DNA of 64,000 nucleotides, taken from NCBI GenBank assembly GCA_946886855.1, contig CAMPJJ010000021.1:1-64000 (forward strand), in the 5' to 3' direction. The number at the start of each line of letters is the position of its first letter. The first letter of the stretch is position 1. The DNA is from an uncultured Roseateles sp. (GTDB taxonomy: Bacteria; Pseudomonadota; Gammaproteobacteria; Burkholderiales; Burkholderiaceae). The notes beneath the pieces are model-generated. The model did not search any database. It saw nothing but the letters and a program-made list of their open reading frames with translations, and was not told the DNA's origin. Made by a program: the position numbers and the translations under genes. Below are positions 42,678 through 52,417 of the stretch, in pieces.

Positions 42678-43499
42678 TCAATACATCAGACGATCAGGAC
42701 GGATGTCGCGCAGGATCGTCGTGGCGATTTCCTCGATCGACTTGTGCGTCGACGACAGCCAGTTGATGCCGGCCTTCTTCATCATCGTCTCGGCTTCGCG
42801 GACCTCGTAATGGCAGTTCATGAGGTCGGCGTACTTGCTGCCCGGGCGGCGCTCGTTGCGCACCTGCGCCAGGCGCTCCGGATCGATCGTCAGGCCGAAG
42901 CACTTCTTCTTGTGCGGGATCAGCAGCGAGGGCAGGTGGCCGCGGTCGAAGTCCTCGGGGATCAGCGGGTAGTTGGCCGCCTTGATGCCGTGCTGCATCG
43001 CCAGGTAGAGCGAGGTCGGCGTCTTGCCGCAACGACTGACCCCCACCAGGATCACGTCGGCCGAATCGAGGTTGCGCGCCGACTGTCCGTCGTCGTGCGC
43101 CAGCGAGAAGTTGATCGCCTCGATCCGGTCGTGGTACTCCTGGCTCTTCGCGACGTCGGAGAAACGGCCGACGCGGTGGCTGGACTTGATCCGGAACTCG
43201 TCCTCCAGCGGCGCGATGAAGGTGCCGAACATGTCCATCACCAGGCCTTGACACTCCTGGCGCACCACGTTGAGCACCTCGCGGTTCACCAGCGTGGCGA
43301 ACACGATGGGACGCACGCCTTCGCGCTCGCCGGTCTCGTTGATCTCCTGCACCAGTTGACGGGCCTTCTCGCCGCTGTCGATGAACGGGCGGCGCACGTG
43401 CCGGGCCTTCACCGAGAACTGCGCCAGGATGGAGTTACCGAAGGTTTCGGCGGTGATGCCGGTGCCATCCGAGACGAAGTAGACGGTGTGCTGGGTCAT
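42678..43499 (-). CDS. ppsR: PEP synthase regulatory kinase/phosphorylase PpsR
   Basis: Bifunctional ADP-dependent kinase and Pi-dependent phosphorylase that switches PEP synthase off and on by acting on a threonine next to its catalytic His. The nucleotide loop is GVSRCGKTPTSLYLA at about 153-167. Length 273. It is divergent from its target ppsA, which supports the call strongly. Confidence 0.95.
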   Translation of the reverse strand: MTQHTVYFVSDGTGITAETFGNSILAQFSVKARHVRRPFIDSGEKARQLVQEINETGEREGVRPIVFATLVNREVLNVVRQECQGLVMDMFGTFIAPLEDEFRIKSSHRVGRFSDVAKSQEYHDRIEAINFSLAHDDGQSARNLDSADVILVGVSRCGKTPTSLYLAMQHGIKAANYPLIPEDFDRGHLPSLLIPHKKKCFGLTIDPERLAQVRNERRPGSKYADLMNCHYEVREAETMMKKAGINWLSSTHKSIEEIATTILRDIRPDRLMY

Positions 43500-43845
43500 G
43501 TCGGGCCTTTGGTTCGTGCCGGTCTTGGGGGCCGGGAGCTTTCGCCGGACCGGGCATGCCGCATGCCGATGCGGGAAGTCCGGCGATCGTCGGGTCTCGG
43601 TCCGACCCTGAACGGGGGCTTACATCATAGATCCGCGACCCACTAGAATCGTCCGCAACTTGCCCCTGCCCATCGCATGAACGACGCATGACCGTCGCAA
43701 TGACTGTCACATCACGACGCCCACAAACATCGACAACATCTGTCGTGCGCCGCGTCATGCCTGTCTCCCTCGAAGCCGCCGACGCGCTCGGCCTGCTCGG
43801 GAGCGCGCGGGGAGCCCCGGTTTCTCAACATCACGGAGTTTTCCC
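43500..43845. promoter_or_regulatory. Divergent ppsR/ppsA spacer (346 bases) with candidate ppsA promoter
   Basis: TAGAAT at 43644-43649 is a good -10 for ppsA, with TTACAT at 43620-43625 as a weak -35 (18-base spacer). This gives a leader of about 190 bases. Loosely repeated ATGA-CG-rich units lie at about 43677-43715. I see no gene in the spacer. Confidence 0.4.
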
Positions 43846-46257
43846 ATGTCTGATGCACGCTTCGAGGCGACCGCCCTGGTCGTACCCTTCGAGAAACTGA
43901 GGATGACCGACGTCGAGTCGGTGGGCGGCAAGAACGCCTCGCTCGGCGAAATGATCTCGCAGCTGGCCGAAACCGGCGTGCGCGTGCCCGGCGGCTTCGC
44001 CACCACGGCGCACGCCTTCCGCGACTTCCTCAAGCATGAAGGCCTGGATGTCCGCATCCAGAAGCGCCTGGCCGACCTCAACACCGACGACGTGCGCGCC
44101 CTGGCCGCGGCGGGCGCCGAGATCCGCGGCTGGCTGGAAGCCCAGCCGTTCCCGGCCGAACTGGAAGCGGCGATCCGCGCCTCGTTCGCCGCGCTGACGG
44201 CGGACAACCCGGACGCCTCCTTCGCCGTCCGTTCGTCCGCCACTGCGGAAGACCTGCCCGACGCCTCCTTCGCCGGCCAGCAGGAGACCTTCCTGAACGT
44301 CGTCGGCATCGAGGACGTGCTGCACAAGATGAAGGAAGTGTTCGCGTCGCTCTACAACGACCGCGCGATCAGCTACCGCGTGCACAAGGGCTTCGCGCAC
44401 AGCGACGTGGCCCTGTCGGCGGGCGTGCAGCGCATGGTGCGTTCCGACCTCGGCGCCGCCGGCGTCATGTTCACCATCGACACCGAGTCCGGCTTCAAGG
44501 ACGTCGTCTTCATCACCTCCAGCTACGGCCTCGGAGAGACGGTGGTGCAGGGCGCCGTGAACCCGGACGAGTTCTACGTCCACAAGCCCGCGCTGCAGCG
44601 CGGCAAATTCGCGCTGATCCGTCGCAACCTGGGCTCCAAGCTGATCCAGATGACCTTCTCGACGCCCGAGGAGAAGGCGGCGAGCGGCAAGCTGGTCAAG
44701 ACCGTCGATGTCGAGGTCGAGCAGCGCAACCGCTACTCGCTGACCGACGAGGACGTCGTGCAGCTGGCCAAGTACGCGGTGATCATCGAGCAGCATTACG
44801 GCCGTCCGATGGACATCGAATGGGGCAAGGACGGCAACGACGGCCAGCTCTACATCCTGCAGGCGCGTCCGGAAACGGTGAAGAGCCAGGCCGAAGGCCA
44901 GGTCGAGCAGCGCTTCAAGCTCAAGGGCACCGGCACGGTGGTCGTCGAGGGCCGCGCGATCGGGCAGAAGATCGGCACGGGCCCGGTGCGCCTGGTCGAC
45001 AGCGTGGCCGAGATGGAGCGCGTGCAGCCCGGCGACGTCCTGGTCACCGACATGACCGACCCCAACTGGGAGCCAGTCATGAAGCGCGCCAGCGCGATCG
45101 TGACCAACCGCGGCGGCCGGACCTGCCACGCGGCCATCATCGCGCGCGAACTGGGCATTCCGGCGGTGGTCGGCTGCGGCGACGCGACCGACAAGCTCAA
45201 CGACGGCCAACTGGTGACGGTGGTCTGCTCCGAGGGCGACACCGGCTTCATCTACGACGGTCTGCTCGAGACCGAGGTCAGCGAAGTCCACCGCGGCGAG
45301 ATGCCTTACAGCCCGGTGAAGATCATGATGAACGTCGGCAATCCGCAGCTGGCGTTCAACTTCGCGCAGATGCCCAACAGCGGTGTCGGCCTGGCCCGTC
45401 TCGAGTTCATCATCAACAACAACATCGGCGTCCACCCGAAGGCGATCCTCGACTATCCGAACATCGACAACGACCTGAAGAAGGCGGTCGAGTCGGTGGC
45501 CCGGGGTCATGCCTCGCCGCGCGCCTTCTACGTCGACAAGCTGGCCGAGGGCATCGCGACCATCGCCGCGGCCTTCTGGCCGCAGCCGGTCATCGTGCGT
45601 CTGTCCGACTTCAAGAGCAACGAGTACCGCAAGCTGATCGGCGGCTCGCGCTACGAGCCGGACGAAGAGAACCCGATGCTGGGCTTCCGCGGCGCGTCGC
45701 GCTACATCTCGGGCGAATTCCAGGACGCGTTCGCGATGGAATGCGAGGCGCTCAAGCGCGTGCGCAACGACATGGGCCTGACCAACGTCGAGATCATGGT
45801 GCCCTTCGTGCGCACGGTGAAGCAGGCGCAGAAGGTCGTGGAGATGCTGGCGGAACGCGGCCTGAAGCGCGCGGCGAACGGCGGCCAGGACGGGCTGCGC
45901 GTCATCATGATGTGCGAGGTCCCGAGCAACGCCATCCTGGCCGAGCAGTTCCTGGAGCATTTCGACGGCATGTCGATCGGCTCGAACGACCTGACCCAGC
46001 TGACGCTGGGCCTGGACCGCGACTCCGGTCTGGAGCTGCTGTCGGGCGACTTCGATGAACGTGACCCGGCGGTCAAGGCCTTGATCTCGCGCGCGATCGC
46101 GGCCTGCCGCGCCACGGGCAAGTACATCGGCATCTGCGGCCAGGGCCCCAGCGACCATGCGGACTTCGCCGAATGGCTGGCTGCCGAGGGCATTGCCTCC
46201 CTGTCCCTGAACCCCGACACGGTGATCGAGACCTGGCAGCGTCTTGCCAAGCGCTGA
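43846..46257 (+). CDS. ppsA: Phosphoenolpyruvate synthase
   Basis: Makes PEP from pyruvate and ATP for gluconeogenesis. The 803-residue protein has the ATP-grasp N-domain ([20 protein letters not shown]), the phosphohistidine domain with [15 protein letters not shown] (His428, with Thr426 as the site controlled by PpsR), and the C-terminal PEP-binding barrel ([17 protein letters not shown]). The gene for its regulator is divergent upstream. Confidence 0.97.
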   Translation: MSDARFEATALVVPFEKLRMTDVESVGGKNASLGEMISQLAETGVRVPGGFATTAHAFRDFLKHEGLDVRIQKRLADLNTDDVRALAAAGAEIRGWLEAQPFPAELEAAIRASFAALTADNPDASFAVRSSATAEDLPDASFAGQQETFLNVVGIEDVLHKMKEVFASLYNDRAISYRVHKGFAHSDVALSAGVQRMVRSDLGAAGVMFTIDTESGFKDVVFITSSYGLGETVVQGAVNPDEFYVHKPALQRGKFALIRRNLGSKLIQMTFSTPEEKAASGKLVKTVDVEVEQRNRYSLTDEDVVQLAKYAVIIEQHYGRPMDIEWGKDGNDGQLYILQARPETVKSQAEGQVEQRFKLKGTGTVVVEGRAIGQKIGTGPVRLVDSVAEMERVQPGDVLVTDMTDPNWEPVMKRASAIVTNRGGRTCHAAIIARELGIPAVVGCGDATDKLNDGQLVTVVCSEGDTGFIYDGLLETEVSEVHRGEMPYSPVKIMMNVGNPQLAFNFAQMPNSGVGLARLEFIINNNIGVHPKAILDYPNIDNDLKKAVESVARGHASPRAFYVDKLAEGIATIAAAFWPQPVIVRLSDFKSNEYRKLIGGSRYEPDEENPMLGFRGASRYISGEFQDAFAMECEALKRVRNDMGLTNVEIMVPFVRTVKQAQKVVEMLAERGLKRAANGGQDGLRVIMMCEVPSNAILAEQFLEHFDGMSIGSNDLTQLTLGLDRDSGLELLSGDFDERDPAVKALISRAIAACRATGKYIGICGQGPSDHADFAEWLAAEGIASLSLNPDTVIETWQRLAKR

Positions 46258-46278
46258 TCGACCTCAGTGACCCCCAGG

Positions 46279-46308
46279 ACGGCGCCTTCGGCGCCGTTTC
46301 TGCTTTTG
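46279..46308 (+). terminator. Terminator behind ppsA
   Basis: An 8-bp stem (ACGGCGCC at 46279-46286 with GGCGCCGT at 46290-46297), TTC loop, and a T-rich tail to 46308. Confidence 0.75.
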
Positions 46309-46358
46309 GGGAAGCTGTGGATGGGCGGCGGTCATCGAAAGGGCGATGATCCGCCCCC

Positions 46359-48437
46359 ATGTCCACTCCTCCGCCAGACGCCGCGTTCCGTCGCCGGCTT
46401 CACCGCATCTACGGGGCCTACACGGTCGGTTTCATCCTGCTGGTGGGGCTCCTGGGCGTGCTGGAGCGGATGGGGATGCCCAAGCAGTGGCTGGGCTTCT
46501 CGTTCCTGCTGCTGACGGTGCTGATCTATGCCGGCATCGGCGTGTTCAGCCGCACCACCGACCCGGTCGAGTATTACGTCGCCGGCCGCCGCGTCCCGGC
46601 GTTCTACAACGGCATGGCCGCCGGCGCCGACTGGATGAGTGCGGCGAGCTTCCTGGGCATGGCCGGCAGCCTGTACCTGGCGGGTTACGGCGGGCTGGCG
46701 TTCGTGCTGGGCTGGACCGGCGGCTTCTGCCTCGTGGCGCTGCTGCTGGCGCCCTACCTGCGCCGCTTCGGCGGTTTCACGGTGCCGGACTTCCTTGGCG
46801 CACGTTTCGAGAGCCGCGGACTGCGCGTGATGGGGGCCGCCGCCGCGGTGCTGGTGTCCTTCATCTACCTGGTGGCGCAGATCTACGCGATCGGCCTGAT
46901 CACGACGCGCCTGACGGGACTGACTTTCGAGATCGGCCTGTTCGTCGGGCTGGGCGGCGTGCTGGTGTGTTCCTTCCTCGGCGGCATGCGCGCCGTCACC
47001 TGGACCCAGGTGGCGCAGTACATCATCATGATCGTGGCCTATGTGGTGCCGGTGATGTGGCTGTCGACGATGCAGACGGGGTCGCCCTTGCCGCAGTTCA
47101 CCGCCGGCACCGAGGTCCGCGAGATCAGCGTCCGCGAACAGCAGTTGCTGCACGACCCGAAGGAACTGCAGGTGCGCGGGCTCTACGAGCAGCGCGCCAG
47201 GGACTTCGAGCATCTCGTCGCGGGACTGCCGCATTCGCTCGACGAGGAACGCCAGCGCGTCTCGCAGGTGATCGCGCAGCTGAAGTTCGAGGAGGCGCCG
47301 CTCGCGCAGATCCAGGCGGCGGAGAAGGTCCGGGCCGCGCTGCCGCGCACCGAGGCGGAGGCGCGCGATCTGTGGCAACGCGCCGCCGCGGCGAATCGCC
47401 AGCGCGCCGAGCCGCTCGCCGGCATGCCGCTGCATGCGCGGCCCTTCGCCGGCGATCCCGACGGCACGCCGGCCGAGCAGGAGGCCTACACGCTGGCGCG
47501 CCGCAACTTCCTGGCGCTCGTGCTCGTGCTGATGGTCGGCACCGCCGGACTGCCGCACATCCTCACCCGCTACTACACGGTGCCCACGGTGGCGGAGGCC
47601 CGCCGCTCGGTCGCGTGGACGCTGTTCTTCATCGCGCTGCTCTACCTGTTCGCCCCGGCGCTGGCGGTGATGCTCAAGCACGAAGTCCTGCATCACCTGG
47701 TCGGCTCGCCCATCGCGGAATTGCCGGGATGGATGAAGCAGTGGATGCGCGTCGATCCTGGTCTGCTGAACATCCAGGACATCAACCAGGACGGCATCCT
47801 GCAGCTGGGCGAACTGCGCCTGGGCGGCGACATCGTCATGCTGATGACGCCGGAACTCGCGGGCCTGCCGTACGTGCTCTCCGCGATGGTGGCCGCCGGC
47901 GCGCTGGCGGCGGCGCTGTCGACGGCGGACGGGCTGCTGCTGACGATCTCCAGCGCGCTCTCGCACGACGTCTACTACCGGGTCATGAACCCGCGCGCGT
48001 CGATGACGCAGCGGGTGACGATCTCCAAGGCGCTGCTGCTGGCGACCGCGCTCACGGCCGCGGCCGTGGCCGCGCAGAAGCCGGCCGACATCCTGCTGCT
48101 GGTGTCGTCGGCGTTCTCGCTGTCGGGCTCGACCCTGGTGCCGGCGCTGGTCGCTGGCATCTTCTGGCAACGCGCCAACAAGCAGGGCGCCGCCGCCGGC
48201 ATGCTCGCCGGGCTCGGCATGACGCTGTACTACATGGTGAACGCGCATGCGGGCCTGCGCCAGGCGCTCGGCGTCGGGGGCGACCCGCAACTGTGGTGGG
48301 GCATCCAGCCGATGGCGGCGGCACTGTTCGGACTGCCGGCGGGCATTGCGGCGCTGGTGGTCGTGAGCCTGCTGACCCCGCCGCCCTCGGCCACGGCGCG
48401 CGCCTTGCAGGCCCGCGTCACCGGCGCCGCGCCCTGA
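46359..48437 (+). CDS. Sodium/solute symporter, VC_2705-like, with EF-hand-like loop
   Basis: A 692-residue SSS-family transporter with about 13 membrane helices; conserved stretches include AGRRVPAFYNGMAAGADWMSAASF and LSTADGLLLTISSALSHDVYY. A hydrophilic insert of about 120 residues (near 250-375) is Arg/Glu/Gln-rich. At 474-485 the loop DINQDGILQLGE fits the EF-hand calcium loop at positions 1, 3, 5, 6, 8 and 12. Length is greater than simple acetate/proline symporters, consistent with the VC_2705 subfamily. The substrate is not known. It starts soon after the ppsA terminator. Confidence 0.85.
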   Translation: MSTPPPDAAFRRRLHRIYGAYTVGFILLVGLLGVLERMGMPKQWLGFSFLLLTVLIYAGIGVFSRTTDPVEYYVAGRRVPAFYNGMAAGADWMSAASFLGMAGSLYLAGYGGLAFVLGWTGGFCLVALLLAPYLRRFGGFTVPDFLGARFESRGLRVMGAAAAVLVSFIYLVAQIYAIGLITTRLTGLTFEIGLFVGLGGVLVCSFLGGMRAVTWTQVAQYIIMIVAYVVPVMWLSTMQTGSPLPQFTAGTEVREISVREQQLLHDPKELQVRGLYEQRARDFEHLVAGLPHSLDEERQRVSQVIAQLKFEEAPLAQIQAAEKVRAALPRTEAEARDLWQRAAAANRQRAEPLAGMPLHARPFAGDPDGTPAEQEAYTLARRNFLALVLVLMVGTAGLPHILTRYYTVPTVAEARRSVAWTLFFIALLYLFAPALAVMLKHEVLHHLVGSPIAELPGWMKQWMRVDPGLLNIQDINQDGILQLGELRLGGDIVMLMTPELAGLPYVLSAMVAAGALAAALSTADGLLLTISSALSHDVYYRVMNPRASMTQRVTISKALLLATALTAAAVAAQKPADILLLVSSAFSLSGSTLVPALVAGIFWQRANKQGAAAGMLAGLGMTLYYMVNAHAGLRQALGVGGDPQLWWGIQPMAAALFGLPAGIAALVVVSLLTPPPSATARALQARVTGAAP

Positions 48438-48507
48438 GGCTGACGCCTTCCGGTACTCATCCGGACGGAGGAAGGACGCCTGGTGGACGGGGAGGGCCAA
48501 AGTCGTC

Positions 48508-48628
48508 TAGAATCCGCGATTCCCCTTGCCGGGCCCAGGAGTAGACGCTGGGGTCCGGCTTTCAGGCCAAGGGCAGGACATCACCCGATGTCGGTGCCGG
48601 CGGTCGTTGAAACCCACAAGGAGTACAC
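48508..48628 (+). promoter_or_regulatory. rpsF promoter -10 and leader
   Basis: TAGAAT at 48508-48513 could be the -10 for the rpsF operon; the -35 is unclear. The leader of about 115 bases contains CACC-C-GA / TC-GGTG near 48583-48597, a small bulged hairpin. S6-S18 complexes bind such leaders in other bacteria; here it is only a possibility. Confidence 0.3.
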
Positions 48629-48991
48629 ATGCGTCACTATGAGATCGTTCTGCTGATCCATCCGGATCAAAGCGAACAAGTTCCGGCGATGCTGGAACGC
48701 TACAAGGGCCTGGTCACCAACGGTGGTGGCAAGGTTCATCGCGTGGAAGACTGGGGCCGCCGTCAGCTGGCCTACATGATCCAGAAGCTGGCCAAGGCGC
48801 ATTACCTGTGCCTGAACATCGAGTGCAGCAAGGAAATCCTGGCTGAAATCGAGACCGGCTTCCGCTTCAACGACGCCGTGCTGCGTCACCTGACCGTCGT
48901 CAAGGACAAGGCCGAGACGAACCCGTCGGTGATGATGAAGGCCGTCGAGCGCGAAGAAGCCCGCAAGGCCCCGCAAGAAGCGTCCGCCTGA
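48629..48991 (+). CDS. rpsF: 30S ribosomal protein S6
   Basis: Ribosomal protein of 120 residues with the S6 start [21 protein letters not shown] and YLCLNIE core. AAGGAG stands before ATG 48629. Followed by priB, rpsR and rplI. Confidence 0.97.
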   Translation: MRHYEIVLLIHPDQSEQVPAMLERYKGLVTNGGGKVHRVEDWGRRQLAYMIQKLAKAHYLCLNIECSKEILAEIETGFRFNDAVLRHLTVVKDKAETNPSVMMKAVEREEARKAPQEASA

Positions 48992-49055
48992 GCTGACAAG
49001 CGCGACAACTGACGTTCCGACATTCTGATCCGTTGAGTCGATCCGCTCCGCACGC

Positions 49056-49340
49056 ATGAACCGATTGGTATTGCAGGCGCAGATCCTCGAAACCGCGGCG
49101 ATCCGATACACCCCCGCCGGGCTCCCGGCCCTGGACCTGATGCTCAAGCATGAGTCCATGGTCGACGAAGCCGGTTCTCCGCGCAAAGTCGCGCTGGAGA
49201 TCAAGGCGGTGGCGATCGGTGATGTCGTGAAACGGGTCCAGGCGCTGGGCCTGACGGAGAAGACGGTGTTCACCGGATTTCTCTCGGCACAGCGGCAGGG
49301 GCGGGGCACGGTGTTTCACATCACCGGCTTCGCGGACTGA
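49056..49340 (+). CDS. priB: Primosomal replication protein N (PriB)
   Basis: Small single-strand DNA-binding OB-fold protein that helps PriA restart replication. 94 residues, MNRLVLQAQILETAAIRYTP. It is in the usual place between rpsF and rpsR. Confidence 0.94.
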   Translation: MNRLVLQAQILETAAIRYTPAGLPALDLMLKHESMVDEAGSPRKVALEIKAVAIGDVVKRVQALGLTEKTVFTGFLSAQRQGRGTVFHITGFAD

Positions 49341-49398
49341 ACGGGACGAACCCGGTCGCGCAGATCGTTTACATCTGGATAGATAGCAGGAGTTCACT

Positions 49399-49689
49399 AT
49401 GCCCCCGCCACGTGGTAAAGGTCGGTTCTCTAAGGACCGCAAGCCCAAGCGCAATCAACAATCGCTGCTGTTCCGCCGCAAGCGTTTCTGCCGCTTCACC
49501 GTCGCCGGTGTCGAGCAGATCGACTACAAGGACGTCGACGTCCTGCGCGACTTCATCGGTGAAAACGGCAAGATCGTGCCCGCCCGCCTGACCGGCACGC
49601 GCGCCTTCTTCCAGCGTCAGCTGTCGGTGTGCATCAAGCGCGCCCGCTTCCTGGCCCTGCTGCCGTACAGCGACCAGCACAAGGTCTAA
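49399..49689 (+). CDS. rpsR: 30S ribosomal protein S18
   Basis: A 96-residue basic protein. Family block [26 protein letters not shown] and C-terminal [14 protein letters not shown] are typical, and an N-terminal basic extension precedes them. AGCAGGAG lies upstream of ATG 49399. Confidence 0.97.
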   Translation: MPPPRGKGRFSKDRKPKRNQQSLLFRRKRFCRFTVAGVEQIDYKDVDVLRDFIGENGKIVPARLTGTRAFFQRQLSVCIKRARFLALLPYSDQHKV

Positions 49690-49700
49690 GGAGTCCACCC

Positions 49701-50153
49701 ATGCAAGTCATCCTGCTGGAAAAAGTGGCCAACCTGGGTAACCTCGGCGACGTCGTCAAGGTCAAGGACGGCTACGCCCGCAACTTCCTGATCCCGACCC
49801 GCCAGGCGCGCCGCGCCACGGAATCGGCGATCAAGGAATTCGAAGCCAAGCGCGCCGAACTCGAGAAGGTCGCCGCCGAGAAGTTTGCCGCCGCGCAAGC
49901 CCTGGGCGAGAAGATCAACGGCATCACCGTGACGATCGCGCAGAAGGCCGGCGTCGACGGTCGCCTGTTCGGTTCCGTGACCAACGCCGACATCGCTGAC
50001 GCGCTGACCAAGGCCGGCACGGCCATCGTCAAGTCGCAGGTGCGTCTGCCCAACGGTCCGCTGAAGACCGTCGGCGAGTTCCCGATCAGTGTCGCTCCGC
50101 ACACCGACGTGGTGGTGGAAGTGACCGTGAAGGTCATCGCCGAAGTCGAGTAA
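49701..50153 (+). CDS. rplI: 50S ribosomal protein L9
   Basis: Two-domain L9 of 150 residues: [30 protein letters not shown], a long connecting helix, and the C-domain. TAAGGAG stands before ATG 49701; the start is secure. Confidence 0.98.
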   Translation: MQVILLEKVANLGNLGDVVKVKDGYARNFLIPTRQARRATESAIKEFEAKRAELEKVAAEKFAAAQALGEKINGITVTIAQKAGVDGRLFGSVTNADIADALTKAGTAIVKSQVRLPNGPLKTVGEFPISVAPHTDVVVEVTVKVIAEVE

Positions 50154-50248
50154 TCGCTCGACACACCCGGTGGGCGCTTCGCGCGCCCTTCGGGCATGCC
50201 CCGACTTGCGAAGGCCGATGGGTCCAGCAAAGATCGGGGCAGAACAAG

Positions 50249-50287
50249 AGAAAGCCGACAGCTGAGAAGCCGTCGGCTTTCTGCTTT
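50249..50287 (+). terminator. Terminator behind rplI
   Basis: A perfect 11-bp stem (AGAAAGCCGAC at 50249-50259 with GTCGGCTTTCT at 50272-50282), a 12-base loop and GCTTTT after it. It insulates dnaB. Confidence 0.82.
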
Positions 50288-50300
50288 TCCGGGGGTTGAG

Positions 50301-50353
50301 TTATCCCGCTCGCTCCACAAGCTATCAAAAGCTCATCCACAGGCTTGTCCACA
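50301..50353. promoter_or_regulatory. DnaA-box-like cluster in front of dnaB
   Basis: TTATCCCGC at 50301-50309, TCATCCACA at 50333-50341 and TTGTCCACA at 50345-50353 resemble the DnaA box TTATCCACA (the last two with one mismatch each). The final one touches the dnaB start. They could let DnaA control dnaB. Confidence 0.5.
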
Positions 50354-51775
50354 ATGTCCGCGATCTTCACCACGCCCGGATCCAGTGCCAGCGACAGCGA
50401 GATCGCGCGACTGCGCGTGCCGCCCAATTCGGTGGAAGCCGAGCAGAGCGTGCTCGGCGGCCTGTTGATCGACAACACCGCCTGGGACAAGGCGGCGGAC
50501 ACGCTCAGCGACTCGGACTTCTACCGCTACGAGCACAAGCAGGTCTACGCCGCGATCGGCAAGCTGATCAACGGCGGCAAGCCGGCGGACGTGGTGACGG
50601 TGTTCGAGGAACTGACCTCGGTCGGCAAGGCCGACGAGTGCGGCGGGCTGGCCTACCTGAACGCGTTGGCGCAGGGCGTGCCGAGCGCCGCCAACCTGCG
50701 CCGCTACGCCGAGATCGTTCGCGAGCGCGCGATCCTGCGCAAGCTGGTCGCGACCTCGGACGAGATCGCGACGGCGGCGCTGAATCCCGCCGGCCGCGCG
50801 GTCAACGAGATCCTGGACGAGGCCGAAGGCAAGATCTTCCGCATCAACGAGGAAGGCTCGCGCGGCGGCACCGGCTTCCAGAGCATGGACCGCCTGATGG
50901 TCGAGCTGATGGACCGCGTCAACGAGCTGGCGGAGCAGGGCGCCGAGGACGTCACCGGCGTGCGCACCGGCTTCTACGACCTGGACCGCATGACGGCGGG
51001 CCTGCAGCGCGGCGACCTGATCATCCTGGCGGCGCGGCCGTCCATGGGCAAGACTGCGTTCGCGATCAACATCGGCGAAGCCGTGGCGATCAACGAGGGC
51101 CTGCCGGTCATCATCTACTCGATGGAAATGGGCGCCGCGCAGCTGGCCTTGCGGATGGTCGGTTCGATCGGCCGCATCGACCAGAGCAACCTGCGCACCG
51201 GCCGCCTGAAGGACGACGAATGGGGCCGCCTGGCCGAGGCCGTCGACAAGCTCGGCAACGCGCCGATCTACATCGACGAGAGCCCGGGCCTGTCGCCCAG
51301 CGAAGTGCGCTCCAGAGCCCGGCGCCAGGCGCGCATCTCGGGCCAGATCGGCCTGATCATCATCGACTACCTGCAGCTGATGAGCGGCAACGGCGGCGGC
51401 AGCGAGGAGAACCGCGCGACCGTGGTCGGCGAAATCTCGCGGGGCCTGAAGGCGCTGGCCAAGGAACTGCGTTGCCCGGTGATCGCGTTGTCGCAGCTGA
51501 ACCGCTCGGTGGAAACGCGGCCGGACAAGCGGCCGATGATGTCCGACCTGCGCGAGTCGGGCGCCATCGAGCAGGACGCGGACATCATCATGTTCATCTA
51601 CCGCGACGAGTACTACACCAAGGACGAGTGCAAGGAGCCGGGTGTGGCGGAGATCATCATCGCCAAGCAGCGGAACGGCCCGGTGGGCACGGTGAAGCTG
51701 GCCTTCGCGCGTCAGAACACGAAGTTCGAGAACCTGGCGCCCGGCTACGTCAGCCCCGGCGGCGACGAGTACTGA
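50354..51775 (+). CDS. dnaB: Replicative DNA helicase DnaB
   Basis: Hexameric helicase of the replication fork. The N-domain (PPNSVEAEQSVLGGLLID) is followed by the RecA-fold with Walker A AARPSMGKTAFAINI near 225 and Walker B IIIDYLQLM. 473 residues from ATG 50354; TTG 50345 is an in-frame alternative. No good Shine-Dalgarno is present. Confidence 0.96.
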   Translation: MSAIFTTPGSSASDSEIARLRVPPNSVEAEQSVLGGLLIDNTAWDKAADTLSDSDFYRYEHKQVYAAIGKLINGGKPADVVTVFEELTSVGKADECGGLAYLNALAQGVPSAANLRRYAEIVRERAILRKLVATSDEIATAALNPAGRAVNEILDEAEGKIFRINEEGSRGGTGFQSMDRLMVELMDRVNELAEQGAEDVTGVRTGFYDLDRMTAGLQRGDLIILAARPSMGKTAFAINIGEAVAINEGLPVIIYSMEMGAAQLALRMVGSIGRIDQSNLRTGRLKDDEWGRLAEAVDKLGNAPIYIDESPGLSPSEVRSRARRQARISGQIGLIIIDYLQLMSGNGGGSEENRATVVGEISRGLKALAKELRCPVIALSQLNRSVETRPDKRPMMSDLRESGAIEQDADIIMFIYRDEYYTKDECKEPGVAEIIIAKQRNGPVGTVKLAFARQNTKFENLAPGYVSPGGDEY

Positions 51776-51867
51776 TCACTGCGCGTTGAGCCGGACAGGT
51801 CGCTCTCGACCGGAACGATCGCGGCCCGGCCCGGCCTGGCCCCGCCCGTTGGGAGGGCATGCCGCCG

Positions 51868-52242
51868 CTACTTGGCTGGAACGGGTCTCACGCAGGCGCT
51901 GGGACTGGCCGCCACGCAGCGACCCGCGCAGGCGGGAACGCCATACAGATCCGAAGAAGCCGCGCCGCGCACCGTGTTCGAGCAGAACACCTCCCCGCGC
52001 GAGTCCTTCGTGCAGTAGCCGGGTCCGCAGAGCGGCAGGCCATAACGGTCCACCTCGATGCCGCCGCCGGGCGTCGAGCACACCACCGCGCCATTGCGGT
52101 CATTGATGCAGGTGGAGTCCGGCGCGGGACACACGAGTTTCCCGTCGCGTCCTGCGGCACAGCCCTTGTCCTGTGCGACGGCAAGGCATGAGCCGGCCAC
52201 CAGGAGCAGCCCGATCACGAGTCGATGAAGGGTCAATGGCAT
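51868..52242 (-). CDS. Small secreted Cys-rich protein of unknown function
   Basis: A 124-residue protein with a clear signal peptide (LVIGLLLVAGSCLAVAQ) and ten Cys in the mature part (28, 38, 45, 55, 72, 77, 87, 105, 109, 117). Units such as GRDGKLVC, DRNGAVVC and SRGEVFC repeat a charged-residue/Gly/hydrophobic/Cys pattern. An even Cys count suggests disulfide bonds in the periplasm or outside. I do not recognise the family. It is the last gene of a minus-strand row after the LysR and glycosyltransferase genes. Confidence 0.72.
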   Translation of the reverse strand: MPLTLHRLVIGLLLVAGSCLAVAQDKGCAAGRDGKLVCPAPDSTCINDRNGAVVCSTPGGGIEVDRYGLPLCGPGYCTKDSRGEVFCSNTVRGAASSDLYGVPACAGRCVAASPSACVRPVPAK

Positions 52243-52417
52243 GGCGAGGGTCGATGTGGGGGTGTGACAAGCGCATTAGACATCGGCACGATCCCCCCTG
52301 TTTTCGTACGGACCCCAAGGCCCAGGTCACTGCCGCCTGGTCATCTTTCGGGACCGGAAGCCATCGGACGGACGTCAACCCCGGCGCGGCGTCAGGCGGG
52401 CTCGGTGATGCCGGCGT

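Noticed and set aside
51786..52106. Plus-strand frame opposite the Cys-rich gene
   Set aside because: No start signal and an Arg/Ser/Pro-rich composition typical of antisense frames; the minus frame has a signal peptide.
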